From positions 372,001 through 436,000 of the forward strand of contig NZ_FQLF01000002.1 of NCBI RefSeq assembly GCF_900120175.1: DNA of 64,000 bases, read 5' to 3'. Below the pieces are notes generated by a model. It saw nothing but the letters and a program-made list of their open reading frames with translations, searched no databases and was not told the DNA's origin. This stretch comes from Oceanicoccus sp. KOV_DT_Chl. Lineage in GTDB: Bacteria; Pseudomonadota; Gammaproteobacteria; Pseudomonadales; Dasaniaceae. Shown here in pieces: positions 52,304-62,220 of this stretch. How positions within the stretch are numbered: position 1 is the first letter of the stretch; every line of letters starts with the position of its first letter. The translations under genes were made by a program, and so were the position numbers.

Positions 52304-53365
52304 ATGAGCAAACGGGTACTCCTAATCAAATTGACCTCCATGGGCGATTTAATGCATGCGCTACCCGCGCTTACCGATGCCAGCCGCGCCTTCCCTGGCA
52401 TTCAATTTGACTGGGTGATAGATGAGGCGTTTGCCGACGTTGCTAGCTGGCACCCATCAGTAAACCGGATCATCCCCAGCGCCCACCGTCGCTGGAAAAA
52501 AAATCTTCGCCAATCAATTATCAACGGTGAGTTAAAGCATTTTTATCAACAGCTAAATCAGGATGACTACGATGTCATTATTGATGGGCAAAACAATATT
52601 AAAAGTGCTACCACTATCCTATTAAGACGCGGCAAGGCCCATGGTCTCGACAAGTTCAGCATCAAAGAAAAACCGGCCAGCTGGGCTTACCACATCAAAC
52701 ACCGCGCAGATCAATCGCTGCATGCAATTAGCCGACAACGCTTACTCTTTGCCCAAGCGATAGGTTATGACCTACCTGACACCATTGCTGATTTCGGCAT
52801 AGATAAAAACCGGTTAGTGCTACCGCCGGACTTTGAGCTTCCAGAGCGCTATTTATTTTTTGTACACAATGCCAGCTGGAGCACCAAGCTTTGGCCAGAC
52901 TCACACTGGGATACACTCATCAACCAAGCCAGCAGTGCTGGCTATCAGGTACTGCTCCCCTGCGGAAACGATGAGGAATTACTGCGCGCGCAGCAGCTAG
53001 CCGCTAGCCACGACAACGCCATCAGCTTACCCAAATTACCGCTTACCCAAGTCGCGGCAATATTAAACAAAGCCGCAGGCGCCGTTTGCTGCGATACCGG
53101 GCTTTGCCATTTAGCGGCCCTGTTAGATATTCCAGCGGTAAGTTTATATGGCCCAACCGATGCCAAACTCATTGGGGCTACCGGTCTAAACCAACAGCAT
53201 CTCATAGCCAACGACACAGAGTTCCCTTGCAGCCCATGCTATAAACAGGTTTGCAGTTGGTACGATAGCGACCAGCCAATGTCAGCTTGCATGCAATCAT
53301 TGCAACCGCTAAAAGTCTGGGACAGTCTTTCAAGCTTAATCAATAACCGCGATCAACAGCATTAA
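52304..53365 (+). CDS. waaC: Lipopolysaccharide heptosyltransferase I
   Basis: The protein has 353 residues of the GT9 family. It begins RVLLIKLTSMGDLMHALPAL, with FVHNASWSTKLWPDSHWDTL in the second Rossmann domain, VCCDTGLCHLAALLDIPAVSLYGPTDA as the nucleotide-sugar site, and PCSPCYKQVC near the end. It adds the first heptose to KDO of lipid A core. With kdsA elsewhere in the window it belongs to LPS core synthesis. The 187 bases after it (53366-53552) show no gene. Confidence 0.92.
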   Translation: MSKRVLLIKLTSMGDLMHALPALTDASRAFPGIQFDWVIDEAFADVASWHPSVNRIIPSAHRRWKKNLRQSIINGELKHFYQQLNQDDYDVIIDGQNNIKSATTILLRRGKAHGLDKFSIKEKPASWAYHIKHRADQSLHAISRQRLLFAQAIGYDLPDTIADFGIDKNRLVLPPDFELPERYLFFVHNASWSTKLWPDSHWDTLINQASSAGYQVLLPCGNDEELLRAQQLAASHDNAISLPKLPLTQVAAILNKAAGAVCCDTGLCHLAALLDIPAVSLYGPTDAKLIGATGLNQQHLIANDTEFPCSPCYKQVCSWYDSDQPMSACMQSLQPLKVWDSLSSLINNRDQQH

Positions 53366-53552
53366 GTCCCAACTCAGCCAATCAGCACAAATCATCCTCG
53401 CGATACGGGATACAGACTGCTCGAAATCAATACCATGCTGATAGAAATATTTTAAGAATGAATACGAAACGATATATCAAATAAATTTTACGTAATTCGC
53501 GTCATGTTTTTTTTGGATCACTTTTTTGAAGTGGTAGGACTTCGTGCGACGA

Positions 53553-54329
53553 TCAAAACCGACCACGCTTATTAATAGTCACTTCACCATTGGCTCCGCG
53601 TCTTCCTAACCAGGCAATAGTCTCGATAACTTCAGGCGCCAATCCCTGACGTGGTATTAACGTAGCTTTGAAGGTATAGACACCTGATGGGGCAACGGAC
53701 AACAAACCGTCCAAGCCTAAAGACGCGGCAAAATCATTTAGCTGGAACTGTACATTATCTTGTTGCAAATAAATTTGCGCCATATAACTACCCAGCGGCA
53801 TATCACGATCGCCTCCCAACCAATCTACATACTCAAGGTTGAGAACACCGTCAATTGATGTCAATCGCTGTTGCTGCAATACGATTTGACCTACCACAAA
53901 AGCAATGTCGCCTTTAACCAACATCGGAATCCAGGGCTCTAACTTGCTAATCGGAAAACGCCCCTCAAGATTGTTGATTCTGACCTCACCCTGCTCATTA
54001 GCCACAACCAACGCTGACACCCGATGATCATCCGCTATCGCTTTGACTTGCAGCACAGCCAGACGATCCAGTAATGCGAAGGCATCCAACTGCCAGGACA
54101 ATTGACCTAAAGAAAAGGTAACGCCATCGAGAGTCAGTTGCGCCTGCGCACTACCCTGCCAAACCGTACCCTGGGTTTCGGCTAATAATAATCGTGGACT
54201 GTTAGGCGGTAATAACTGACGAGTTTCAATTTCAGCTAATGCCAATGGCAGCAGACTCGCTGGCGCCAACCTCACCGCTAATGCTACTACAACCACGGCA
54301 GCGATAAGTAAACCCAAAAACCATTTCAT
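53553..54329 (-). CDS. gspN: Type II secretion system protein N
   Basis: The protein has 258 residues. It has an N-terminal membrane helix (FLGLLIAAVVVVALAVRL) and then the GspN beta-rich periplasmic domain with LLLAETQGTVWQGSAQ and GLLSVAPSGVYTFKATLIPR. It is the last gene of the gsp operon, two bases after gspM. GspN is present in only some type II systems and its exact role is not clear. Confidence 0.9.
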   Translation of the reverse strand: MKWFLGLLIAAVVVVALAVRLAPASLLPLALAEIETRQLLPPNSPRLLLAETQGTVWQGSAQAQLTLDGVTFSLGQLSWQLDAFALLDRLAVLQVKAIADDHRVSALVVANEQGEVRINNLEGRFPISKLEPWIPMLVKGDIAFVVGQIVLQQQRLTSIDGVLNLEYVDWLGGDRDMPLGSYMAQIYLQQDNVQFQLNDFAASLGLDGLLSVAPSGVYTFKATLIPRQGLAPEVIETIAWLGRRGANGEVTINKRGRF

Positions 54330-54331
54330 GC

Positions 54332-54808
54332 TTATGCATCCTGCCGCAAACGCACCGACACATTGACATAACCGGAATCGGAACCAGGGGATACCGATAA
54401 ATCTTTAATCACCACGCCTTGTTCATTTTCGAGCTCATGAAGCCAGGCAACGATATTGTTAAAGGCTGCATTCTCAAAACGCACCTGCACATCACCCGAG
54501 GAAGACGGCTGAAAGCGACTCATCGCTAAACCGTTTTTCTTCACTGTGTTATCGATCAGTCGAGTCAAATTTTGGCTTTGGTTTGAAACGGCATAGCCTT
54601 TTTGCTTTAAGGCTTCATATTCAGCAGCCAGTGCAGTGACACTGTTAAGTGTTTCCGCTGCGCGCTGATTTTGCACTTCCAATTGTGCAACCGATGACGA
54701 CATAGGCTGTAGTATCAATACAAACAGTACGTAAAGTATTACTGAAGCGCCTCCACACAAAAGCAGTAATTGCTCCTGACGCGTTAGATTGTTAAACCAT
54801 TGTTGCAT
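54332..54808 (-). CDS. gspM: Type II secretion system protein M
   Basis: The protein has 158 residues. It has the short cytoplasmic segment WFNNLTRQEQLLLLCGG, one membrane helix (ASVILYVLFVLILQPM), a coiled coil, and a ferredoxin-like periplasmic domain. GspM partners GspL in the inner-membrane platform. The gap of 47 bases to gspL carries its ribosome site (GAAGGTAAGCG). Confidence 0.9.
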   Translation of the reverse strand: MQQWFNNLTRQEQLLLLCGGASVILYVLFVLILQPMSSSVAQLEVQNQRAAETLNSVTALAAEYEALKQKGYAVSNQSQNLTRLIDNTVKKNGLAMSRFQPSSSGDVQVRFENAAFNNIVAWLHELENEQGVVIKDLSVSPGSDSGYVNVSVRLRQDA

Positions 54809-54855
54809 TACGCTTACCTTCTGTTGTTTTGCTACTGCTAACCAAAGACTACCGG

Positions 54856-56085
54856 CTAAGAACGGACCTTTAATCTTGCCCGAGTTTTATCCCCTTCAGC
54901 GTTACTGCCAGTGAGTTCGGCTTTTAATCCCAGCTTTTCCAATTTAGCTCTGGCGGTTTCAACATCATTGAACCCTGCAGCCAATATCGTTAACCGTATT
55001 TCTGAATCTTTCTCTGTGTAATTCAGGCTTTGCACACTCAAGCCATCGATTGACGCTACTACTTCACCCACTTGCGCCAATAAACCAACAAAACCGGTGC
55101 CAGCACTTCCTTTCAAACTATTTACTTTACGCCGCAGTTGCTTTTCCGCATCCATGACTGCGCCGACAGGTACCGCAGATCGATAAGCGCGTTCAATTTG
55201 CGCGCGCAGCTCTACATTTCTGGATTCAAGAATGGTTTTCTGGGTGTACACCGAGGCGAACTGCAATACCGTCACCGCCAAAAACATAAACCCGGCAATA
55301 CGCCAATGCATCCACCATTTTTTCCACGGCAAACTGGGCGCAAAATCACCCTGCAATAAATTTATAGCTTTCGCTTTAAGTTGCGATTGCATGACACCAT
55401 CAGCAATGATCTGCCAGTAATCCTGAATCTGAAAGTCGGCAATACCCCTTAGCATTTCAGGCAGTTGATTTAGCACCGCCTGCTCTCTATCGGCAGCGCA
55501 ATACACGGTCAATTGCAGAGGTAATTCTTCTGCCTCATCTAATAATAATTGCAGCGCAAAACTTGCCGTCTCAGCATCCATGGCAAAACCGTGGTATGCC
55601 CCAACGCGAACCAGCCAGCGATCAGCCTCCACCATCAATGTCCAGGAATTATCTGCTACTGGCAAGTAAAAAAGCTCGGACACTAATTGGGTAATAGCTA
55701 TCTCTTGCCGCTCTAGCCCAGCTAATGACTCTTCTATAATGCGGCGTGAAACCAATGCCAACGGTACCGTGGACTCACCCACTTTACCCAGAGCAAAATG
55801 CACATTATCAACATCCTCCAGGCAATCTTCTTCCAAGGTATAGGGAATAGTTTGTCTTAACAGTTTGCGCTCGTGCTCGTCAAAAGCGACTTCTTTAATA
55901 CTAACCGCTTCCGCAGCCACTAAAAATACAGCATCCGAATTCGCGGCACAGGCTTGCGCCAAACGCTCACCATCACCCACCTGCAACTCCGCCAGCGGAT
56001 CGCCTACTATCGTTTGCTTTTGGTCGATCGACAACCACTCATAATTATCGATGCCACACGGTTTTATTAATAATGTTGACGCCAC
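54856..56085 (-). CDS. gspL: Type II secretion system protein L
   Basis: The protein has 409 residues. It has a cytoplasmic actin-like domain (about 1-240, including LLRQTIPYTLEEDCLEDVDNV), a membrane helix at about 265-282 (WRIAGFMFLAVTVLQFASVY), and a periplasmic ferredoxin-like domain at the end. It recruits the ATPase GspE to the inner membrane. The start is a GTG (GTGGCGTCA) with no strong ribosome site, so the precise beginning is uncertain. Confidence 0.92.
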   Translation of the reverse strand: MASTLLIKPCGIDNYEWLSIDQKQTIVGDPLAELQVGDGERLAQACAANSDAVFLVAAEAVSIKEVAFDEHERKLLRQTIPYTLEEDCLEDVDNVHFALGKVGESTVPLALVSRRIIEESLAGLERQEIAITQLVSELFYLPVADNSWTLMVEADRWLVRVGAYHGFAMDAETASFALQLLLDEAEELPLQLTVYCAADREQAVLNQLPEMLRGIADFQIQDYWQIIADGVMQSQLKAKAINLLQGDFAPSLPWKKWWMHWRIAGFMFLAVTVLQFASVYTQKTILESRNVELRAQIERAYRSAVPVGAVMDAEKQLRRKVNSLKGSAGTGFVGLLAQVGEVVASIDGLSVQSLNYTEKDSEIRLTILAAGFNDVETARAKLEKLGLKAELTGSNAEGDKTRARLKVRS

Positions 56086-56134
56086 TGGTTACCAACTCTT
56101 GTTATCAATTAATACAATCACAACGTATCTATCA

Positions 56135-57175
56135 CTATTCCGCTTCACACTCACCTAAACCACTCCGCGCTCTGGCAATAGTTTTTATGTCACCATCTTT
56201 ATTACGATGCAGCACACTATACAATCGTGCTTCTCTATCCAGAAAAATGGTTTCTGTTTTCAACAGAAAAAAACTACTTTCAACTGCCAGGTCAATACCC
56301 GGCAAGGCGGTAGCGGGATGGGCATCTACAAACTTTTCCACATCATCAAAACCACCGGCTTGCTGCGCGGCTAACTCTACCGACACATCGCCATCACGGT
56401 CACTCTTAATACTTTCTGCATCGCCCTCTGATAAAGGCTGCAAATCGCCATCCACATTAATGGCACGCAACAACTGTGGATCGGCAGTATTAATATTTAA
56501 CGAAACACCGGCAGGGAGTGCAACCACCAAGGGGGCCAACGCCTTGAATATGTCCGCATTGATACCCTTCACCCAGCGCAGCTCAGATACCCGATGTAAA
56601 TCCTGATTGCCCGGCCGCATCGGGACTTCTAAATCGGCATAATCGCTATTCTCAGCTCCGCTATTGATACTAATATCATCCGGATCAATCCAGTCCGTCA
56701 CCGCCTGCGTTAACTCTTTGGCCTGAAATTCATCCAACGGATTTTCTAATTCCAAGGTCTGCAGCAAGCGAATAAATATTTGCTGATCCGGGCTAAACCC
56801 GGTAGTAGCACCACGCAAATTATTCAGATTAAACCGCCCCTGCAAATCACACAAGGTGCCGGCAATTGCCCCTTGATCCATTGGAAACTCAATCCGTTGC
56901 TGCAACCAACCTTCACTGCGATGATCTTTTCCCGTCTTGGCAATATGGTCCTCCTGCAATACTTGCCTGGCGATACCCTCAGCACCCCGCAAATAGGCAA
57001 AGGCCTGTTTGCCGTGCAATTGATTTTCAACGCGCTTAAAGGTCACTAAAAAATCACTGTTTAAACTACTGGCGATCAATACCACCATCACCACAATGAC
57101 CAGCGCTAAAATTAATGCGGCGCCTTGTTGCCGCTGAGGCGCTGAACCTTTACGGTGCGGGGATGCTATATACAC
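56135..57175 (-). CDS. gspK: Type II secretion minor pseudopilin K
   Basis: I start it at the GTG at 57175, with GAGG six bases upstream, which gives 346 residues; a 32-residue upstream extension is unlikely because it runs through gspJ. The class III leader ends RQQG before AALILALVIVVMVVLIA, a prepilin cleavage site. The large domain has QLHGKQAFAYLRGAEG and LTQAVTDWIDPDD, the calcium/helical part of GspK at the tip of the pseudopilus. It overlaps gspJ by 26 bases. Confidence 0.9.
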   Translation of the reverse strand: MYIASPHRKGSAPQRQQGAALILALVIVVMVVLIASSLNSDFLVTFKRVENQLHGKQAFAYLRGAEGIARQVLQEDHIAKTGKDHRSEGWLQQRIEFPMDQGAIAGTLCDLQGRFNLNNLRGATTGFSPDQQIFIRLLQTLELENPLDEFQAKELTQAVTDWIDPDDISINSGAENSDYADLEVPMRPGNQDLHRVSELRWVKGINADIFKALAPLVVALPAGVSLNINTADPQLLRAINVDGDLQPLSEGDAESIKSDRDGDVSVELAAQQAGGFDDVEKFVDAHPATALPGIDLAVESSFFLLKTETIFLDREARLYSVLHRNKDGDIKTIARARSGLGECEAE

Positions 57176-57785
57176 GCCGCACCTCGCCAAAATTTTCCAA
57201 CTCCAATTTAATTTCGATAGCGCGAGGTAAGGTACTCGGGTTATCCCACTCGTCGACCCACTCACCACCAATCGGGCTGACTTGTGATGAACTGGAGCCG
57301 GAATCCAAAAAAGCCAGCTGTAAATTCTCTACACTTTTCAGTAATAATGTCCGCTGCTGACCATCTGCTTCCGACAAGCGATCCAACACCGACCAGCTTT
57401 CGCGCCACAGCTCATCACCCTGCAAATAATAACGCACCCGCTGCAAATCACTGCGTGGCAATTGCCGCGGATTATCCCAACCACTGCGAGTTAGTATCAA
57501 GGGATAATCATTAAACGCCCCACCTTTTAGTGGCGCTTGTGTATCTCCGTATTCATCCTTGATTGAACGGGCGACCGCATGCCTGATATCACGTTCAATC
57601 ACTGTCAACGGCAACTGGATCTCTGCAATTTGCCGGGCTTGCTTTTCATGTACCTCGGCAGCATTAATGGAGGTACTTAAACCACTGTAAGCCAACAAGG
57701 CAATTAACGAGGTAATCACCATCGCCAATAATACTTCGACTAAAGTAAAGCCGTGCGACGCATTGAACAACTTAAGTTGCGACAT
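57150..57785 (-). CDS. gspJ: Type II secretion minor pseudopilin J
   Basis: The protein has 211 residues. The prepilin signal SHG is followed by FTLVEVLLAMVITSLIALLAYSG, with Glu at +5. ERDIRHAVAR and LRRVRYYLQGDELWRE-like segments are GspJ hallmarks. It forms the pseudopilus tip with GspI, GspK and GspH. The start overlaps the gspI stop as TGATG. Confidence 0.91.
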   Translation of the reverse strand: MSQLKLFNASHGFTLVEVLLAMVITSLIALLAYSGLSTSINAAEVHEKQARQIAEIQLPLTVIERDIRHAVARSIKDEYGDTQAPLKGGAFNDYPLILTRSGWDNPRQLPRSDLQRVRYYLQGDELWRESWSVLDRLSEADGQQRTLLLKSVENLQLAFLDSGSSSSQVSPIGGEWVDEWDNPSTLPRAIEIKLELENFGEVRRVYSIPAP

Positions 57786-58240
57786 CAGTTGCCACCCAGC
57801 CGGTGGTACTGATCCAGTACTATCCGCAAGCTGACAACATTGGATGTATCTTCTTCCTTTTCCCTTACCGTGATTTCTATTTGTTGAAAATTATTATTTT
57901 CTGTGACAATTTCCAACGGCTTGGCTCGCCAAAACCATTCCCTTCCTGCCATCTCTTCTTTGCCACTACGCTCCGTACGCAGAATACGGTTGGTATGTTC
58001 ATTCTCTAAAAACAATAATTCCTGTTGATTTAACGCCACCCAATGGGCAATGGTTTTATCGCGCAAATAAGCGGTGTTATCGATGGTGCTCATCATTTGA
58101 AACAATAGCGATGAAATAGCCACAGCTACAATTAACATCGCCACCATCACTTCTACCAGCGTAAAACCCTTTGCCGACAAACGCCCGCGATGCTGCGACC
58201 GCTCTGTTATTGATGTCAGTAACAAACGCTTACTCGTCAT
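57785..58240 (-). CDS. gspI: Type II secretion minor pseudopilin I
   Basis: The protein has 151 residues from the ATG at 58240, which has GGTGA five bases upstream; a GTG at 58249 would add three residues. The leader ends SAKG before FTLVEVMVAMLIVAVAISSLL. WVALNQQELLFLENEHTNR matches GspI. Its start overlaps the end of gspH by 11 bases. Confidence 0.9.
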   Translation of the reverse strand: MTSKRLLLTSITERSQHRGRLSAKGFTLVEVMVAMLIVAVAISSLLFQMMSTIDNTAYLRDKTIAHWVALNQQELLFLENEHTNRILRTERSGKEEMAGREWFWRAKPLEIVTENNNFQQIEITVREKEEDTSNVVSLRIVLDQYHRLGGN

Positions 58241-58904
58241 CGTTATCACCGGGAAGCTTTAACGCGATCCGACCTAATTCATCACCGACTACCGTAACCT
58301 TGTTATCAGGGTCATCGATAATATACAGCTCCATCGAAAAGGCGCTCATTTCGCCACTGGACAGCAACCACAGCGCGGGTTCAATAGGCTCACGCTGATT
58401 GCCCTGCTCTAATTGCTCAACGACTGATGGCCTCTCTTCGTCTTTAGGCTGGGCCTGCAGCATGGGCTTTATTGTTTCAATATCACGTTTATTCGGTATC
58501 TCAATAGGTTGATCTGCCCCCTCCAACGATATGCGCAAACCAATAAAGGGGGAAAATACAAAATCAACCGGTCGATGACTATCCACGGCTAACTGCCAGT
58601 CGCCATCATCATTGCGAATTAACCAGCGATAACCTAACTGTTCAATCCCCTCTTCAAGCTGCCGGTAGATATCAACGCCCCATTGCCGGTTACTAAGCAC
58701 CGCCTCTTCGGCGATCAAGCTGGTATTGTTAGCAAATTGTCTGGCTTCAACCTGTAACTGCTGGCCATCACTGCTGCCAACATTAACGCTAACCAAACTA
58801 AATCCTAAACCGATAATCAACAGCACTACTAACAACTCGACCAAACTAAAGCCGCGGCGCTTACCGCGAAAAGTTTGCTTTGATAACACGAGCTGGTTAC
58901 GCAC
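58230..58904 (-). CDS. gspH: Type II secretion minor pseudopilin H
   Basis: The protein has 224 residues. The prepilin leader GKRRG is followed by FSLVELLVVLLIIGLGFSLVS. The region QLQVEARQFANNTSLIAEEAVLSNRQWGVD is the GspH signature. An insertion of about 30 residues rich in Gln, Glu and Pro (about 145-180) makes it longer than the usual 170-190. It starts three bases before the gspG stop region. Confidence 0.9.
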   Translation of the reverse strand: MRNQLVLSKQTFRGKRRGFSLVELLVVLLIIGLGFSLVSVNVGSSDGQQLQVEARQFANNTSLIAEEAVLSNRQWGVDIYRQLEEGIEQLGYRWLIRNDDGDWQLAVDSHRPVDFVFSPFIGLRISLEGADQPIEIPNKRDIETIKPMLQAQPKDEERPSVVEQLEQGNQREPIEPALWLLSSGEMSAFSMELYIIDDPDNKVTVVGDELGRIALKLPGDNDDE

Positions 58905-58907
58905 TAA

Positions 58908-59378
58908 TTACTCTTTTTCTCCAGCTTTCATCCAGCTGCCAATATCCGCGTTTTGATCTTCACCACCAGTGACTCCATCAGCACCCAGGCTATAAATATC
59001 GTATTCACCCTCACCAAATTCTGACGGGCTTAAATATAAATAAGTACGCCCCCAGGGATCCAACGGTAGATCTTCCAGGTAGCCATTCTTTTTCCAGTTA
59101 CCAGGAATAGGATCAATCGTTGGCTTGTCCACCAAGGCCTCCAGGCCCTGCTCACTGGTCGGGTAATTATAATTATCCAAACGATACATTTTTAGCGAAG
59201 TAGCAATCGCCGCAAAATCGGCCTGTACTTTTTGCACCCGCGCCTCATCGGCACGATCCAATACATTGGGAGCAACAATACTCACCAACAGTCCGATAAT
59301 AACCAACACCACCATAATCTCGATCAAACTAAAACCCGACTGTTTGATGCCCTGTATTTTGTTTAGCTGCAGTTTCAT
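58908..59378 (-). CDS. gspG: Type II secretion major pseudopilin G
   Basis: The protein has 156 residues. The leader ends IKQSG before FSLIEIMVVLVIIGLLVSIV. LKMYRLDNYNYPTSEQGLEALV and WGRTYLYLSPSEFGEGEYDIYSLGADGVTGGEDQNADIGSW are the calcium-binding GspG features. It is the main subunit of the pseudopilus. Confidence 0.95.
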   Translation of the reverse strand: MKLQLNKIQGIKQSGFSLIEIMVVLVIIGLLVSIVAPNVLDRADEARVQKVQADFAAIATSLKMYRLDNYNYPTSEQGLEALVDKPTIDPIPGNWKKNGYLEDLPLDPWGRTYLYLSPSEFGEGEYDIYSLGADGVTGGEDQNADIGSWMKAGEKE

Positions 59379-59390
59379 TTATTTTTCCAA

Positions 59391-60623
59391 CTAGGTAATT
59401 AAATTATTCATTTCAATAATCGGCAGTAATATCGCAAACACAATGGTACAGACTATCACCGCCATCACAACAATCATTAATGGCTCCAAAATAGCCATTA
59501 AGTTCCCCAAGGTCATTTCCAACTCACGTTGCTGATTGGTCGCGGAACGGGTCAGCATGGTTTCTAATTCTCCACTGGCTTCACCGCTTGCCACCATGTG
59601 CACCATCATTGGTGGAAATACTTCCGCCTGCTCCAGCGCCCGGTGCAAGCTACCGCCCTCCTGGACCGAAATTGCGACCGACTTACTGGCCTCGCGCAGA
59701 CGTAAATTACTTAATACCTGCCCAGCGATACGTAAGCCGTCTAACAGAGGCACACCACTGGAAGTTAAAATACTCAGCGTAGAGGCAAACCTCGCGGTAT
59801 CCATCGACGTCACAAGACCGGAAATAAACGGCATTTTTAATAACAAGCCATGCCACACTTTACGTCGCGCAGGACTCTTCAGGAATTGCTGCGCACTGAT
59901 CACCAAGGCAAACATAAAGACAATAACCAGCCACCATTTTTCGGTAAAAAAATCACTGGTGGCGATCACCATTTGCGTCAATACGGGTAACTTCTGGTTA
60001 GTATGCTTAAACATACCCACCAAATCCGGCACCACAAACACCATCAAAATGCCGATCACCCCGACCGACAATACTACGAGAATAATCGGGTAAATCATCG
60101 CGCCTTTCAATTTTTGCTGGGTGTATTGACTGCTCTCGGTATAATCGGCCAACTGTTCCAATACCGTACCCAAAAAGCCTGCATGCTCACCGGCTTTTAC
60201 CATTGAGCAATACATCTCGTTAAACACCAGCGGAAAATCACCGAGGCCATAAGCCAAGCTATGCCCCTCCAGCACACGGGCTCGCACCTGCAAAATCAAA
60301 CTTTTTATTCGGGGTTTGCGCGCCTGCTGGGCAGTCGCGGTTAAGGCTTCATCCAGCGGCATATTGGATTGTACTAGCGTCGCCAGCTGCCGGGTGACCA
60401 GGGCTAAATCCGATTGACTGATGCGCGGCTTAAACCAATTAGCGTAAAAAGGCGTATTTTTATCGTTCGCTTTTGCCGACTTTTCATTGGACTCAGTAAC
60501 TGAAACCGGTTTCAACTGACGCGAACGCAACTGACTTCGCACTTGCCGCTCTGAATCACCTTCCAGCAAGCCTTTGACCATTTTGCCCTTGGCATCGAGT
60601 GCTTTGTAACTAAATGCTGACAT
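59391..60623 (-). CDS. gspF: Type II secretion inner-membrane platform protein F
   Basis: The protein has 410 residues. It begins MSAFSYKALDAKGKMVKGLLEGDSE and has two GspF domains (RQLATLVQSNMPLDEAL... and RFASTLSILTSSGVPLLDGL...) and three membrane helices. MVASGEASGELETML and the ending IVFAILLPIIEMNNLI are typical. It links the ATPase to pseudopilus assembly. Confidence 0.95.
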   Translation of the reverse strand: MSAFSYKALDAKGKMVKGLLEGDSERQVRSQLRSRQLKPVSVTESNEKSAKANDKNTPFYANWFKPRISQSDLALVTRQLATLVQSNMPLDEALTATAQQARKPRIKSLILQVRARVLEGHSLAYGLGDFPLVFNEMYCSMVKAGEHAGFLGTVLEQLADYTESSQYTQQKLKGAMIYPIILVVLSVGVIGILMVFVVPDLVGMFKHTNQKLPVLTQMVIATSDFFTEKWWLVIVFMFALVISAQQFLKSPARRKVWHGLLLKMPFISGLVTSMDTARFASTLSILTSSGVPLLDGLRIAGQVLSNLRLREASKSVAISVQEGGSLHRALEQAEVFPPMMVHMVASGEASGELETMLTRSATNQQRELEMTLGNLMAILEPLMIVVMAVIVCTIVFAILLPIIEMNNLIT

Positions 60624-60640
60624 CGTTTAACACTCCAGCA

Positions 60641-62212
60641 TCAGGCTGCGGTAACCCGCAGCACTTCTTCGACTGTGGTCTCCCCTGCCAACACCCGACG
60701 ACGACCATCATCCAAAATGCCCCCGGACTTTTTACGTGCTTGTTCCAGCATCTGCTGTTCGCTAGCGCCTTCATGAATCATGGAACGCAAGGCATCATCT
60801 ATCATGATCATTTCATAAATACCGGTACGACCTTTATAGCCCGTGTGATTACACTGATCGCAACCGCCAGCACGACAGATAGTCACTTCACTGGCGTCAT
60901 CAGTAATCGCTAACAATAAACGTTCAGCCTCACTGGCAACATGATTCTCTTTACACTGTGGACACAGCACCCGCACCAACCGTTGCGCCATCACCGCAAT
61001 CAAGCTTGATGATAATAAAAACGGCTCGACACCCATATCCTGCAACCGGGTAATAGCACCGACGGCGGTATTGGTGTGCAAAGTGGAAAGTACCAAGTGA
61101 CCAGTCAAACTGGCCTGTACTGCAATTTCTGCGGTTTCTGTATCGCGGATTTCACCCACCATCACCACATCGGGATCCTGGCGTAAAATAGCACGCAAAC
61201 CACGGGCAAACGTCATCTCTACTTTGGCATTAACCTGGGTTTGACCAATGCCGGGTAATAAATATTCCACCGGATCTTCAATGGTTAATATATTTCTGCT
61301 GGTCTCGTTTATTTCTGTAAGACCGGCATAGAGCGTGGTTGTTTTACCGGAACCCGTTGGCCCGGTCACCAGAATAATCCCATGAGGAGTAGACAGCGCT
61401 TTTTTATACGCGGTATTGGCCTGCTCATTCATTTTCAGCTGGCGCAACTCTAATTGCCCGGCTTGTTTATCTAACAAACGCAGTACCACGCGCTCGCCAT
61501 GGGCAGAAGGAATAGTGGATACCCGGATATCCACCGCATGCCCCGCCAATCGAATGGAGATACGACCATCCTGCGGCACTCTTTTCTCGGCGATATCAAG
61601 CTTGGCCATCACCTTTAACCGCGAAACCAGCAACGGTGCTAACAAGCGTTTGGGGGATAGCACTTCAGTTAACACACCATCAATACGAAAACGTACAGTC
61701 AGGCGATCTTCAAAGGTTTCTACATGAATATCCGAGGCCTGCTCTCTTACGGCCTGTGACAACACTGCGTTAATTAAACGAATGACCGGCGCGTCATCCT
61801 CCGCATCCATCAAGTCGGCAGTATCGGGAATATCATCGGCCAGGCGACTTAAATCAAAGTCGGAACCCATATCTTCTGCGACTTGTATCGCTTCATTATT
61901 ATCTTTTTGGTAGACCTTGGTTAAGCGCGTCTGAAATAGTTTGTCACTGATTTCTTCAGTCGTTAGCGCGACATCGAGCACCCGACGCAACTCAATCAGT
62001 GTGGCTACGCGCAAACCACTACGGTAGTAAATTTTCGGCTGATCCTGCTCGTATTCCAGCAACACACCGTGAGTCTGGGCGAAAGTAAACGGCAACCTTT
62101 TTAGCGGGCCATCACCTATCTCATCTTCACCAATAGCATCAAGGTTAACGTCTAGCGGCGGGGCCAGATCAGCTTCCAATTCCACCATAGCTTTGTCAGT
62201 ACTTTCGCTCAT
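60641..62212 (-). CDS. gspE: Type II secretion ATPase E
   Basis: The protein has 523 residues. The Walker A is VTGPTGSGKTTTLYAGL and the Walker B region DPDVVMVGEIRDTETAEIA. The tetracysteine zinc motif lies in VLCPQCKENH and AGGCDQCNHTGYKGRTGIYE. It hexamerises at the inner membrane and powers pseudopilus extension. It lies 17 bases upstream of gspF. Confidence 0.96.
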   Translation of the reverse strand: MSESTDKAMVELEADLAPPLDVNLDAIGEDEIGDGPLKRLPFTFAQTHGVLLEYEQDQPKIYYRSGLRVATLIELRRVLDVALTTEEISDKLFQTRLTKVYQKDNNEAIQVAEDMGSDFDLSRLADDIPDTADLMDAEDDAPVIRLINAVLSQAVREQASDIHVETFEDRLTVRFRIDGVLTEVLSPKRLLAPLLVSRLKVMAKLDIAEKRVPQDGRISIRLAGHAVDIRVSTIPSAHGERVVLRLLDKQAGQLELRQLKMNEQANTAYKKALSTPHGIILVTGPTGSGKTTTLYAGLTEINETSRNILTIEDPVEYLLPGIGQTQVNAKVEMTFARGLRAILRQDPDVVMVGEIRDTETAEIAVQASLTGHLVLSTLHTNTAVGAITRLQDMGVEPFLLSSSLIAVMAQRLVRVLCPQCKENHVASEAERLLLAITDDASEVTICRAGGCDQCNHTGYKGRTGIYEMIMIDDALRSMIHEGASEQQMLEQARKKSGGILDDGRRRVLAGETTVEEVLRVTAA

Positions 62213-62220
62213 TATTCAGC

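Noticed and set aside
56073-56606. 177-codon open frame on the plus strand
   Set aside because: Antisense to gspK and the gspL start; low-complexity Ser/Thr-rich translation typical of a shadow.
59536-60093. 185-codon open frame on the plus strand
   Set aside because: It is antisense to gspF, which is a clear full-length family member; the translation has no recognisable features.
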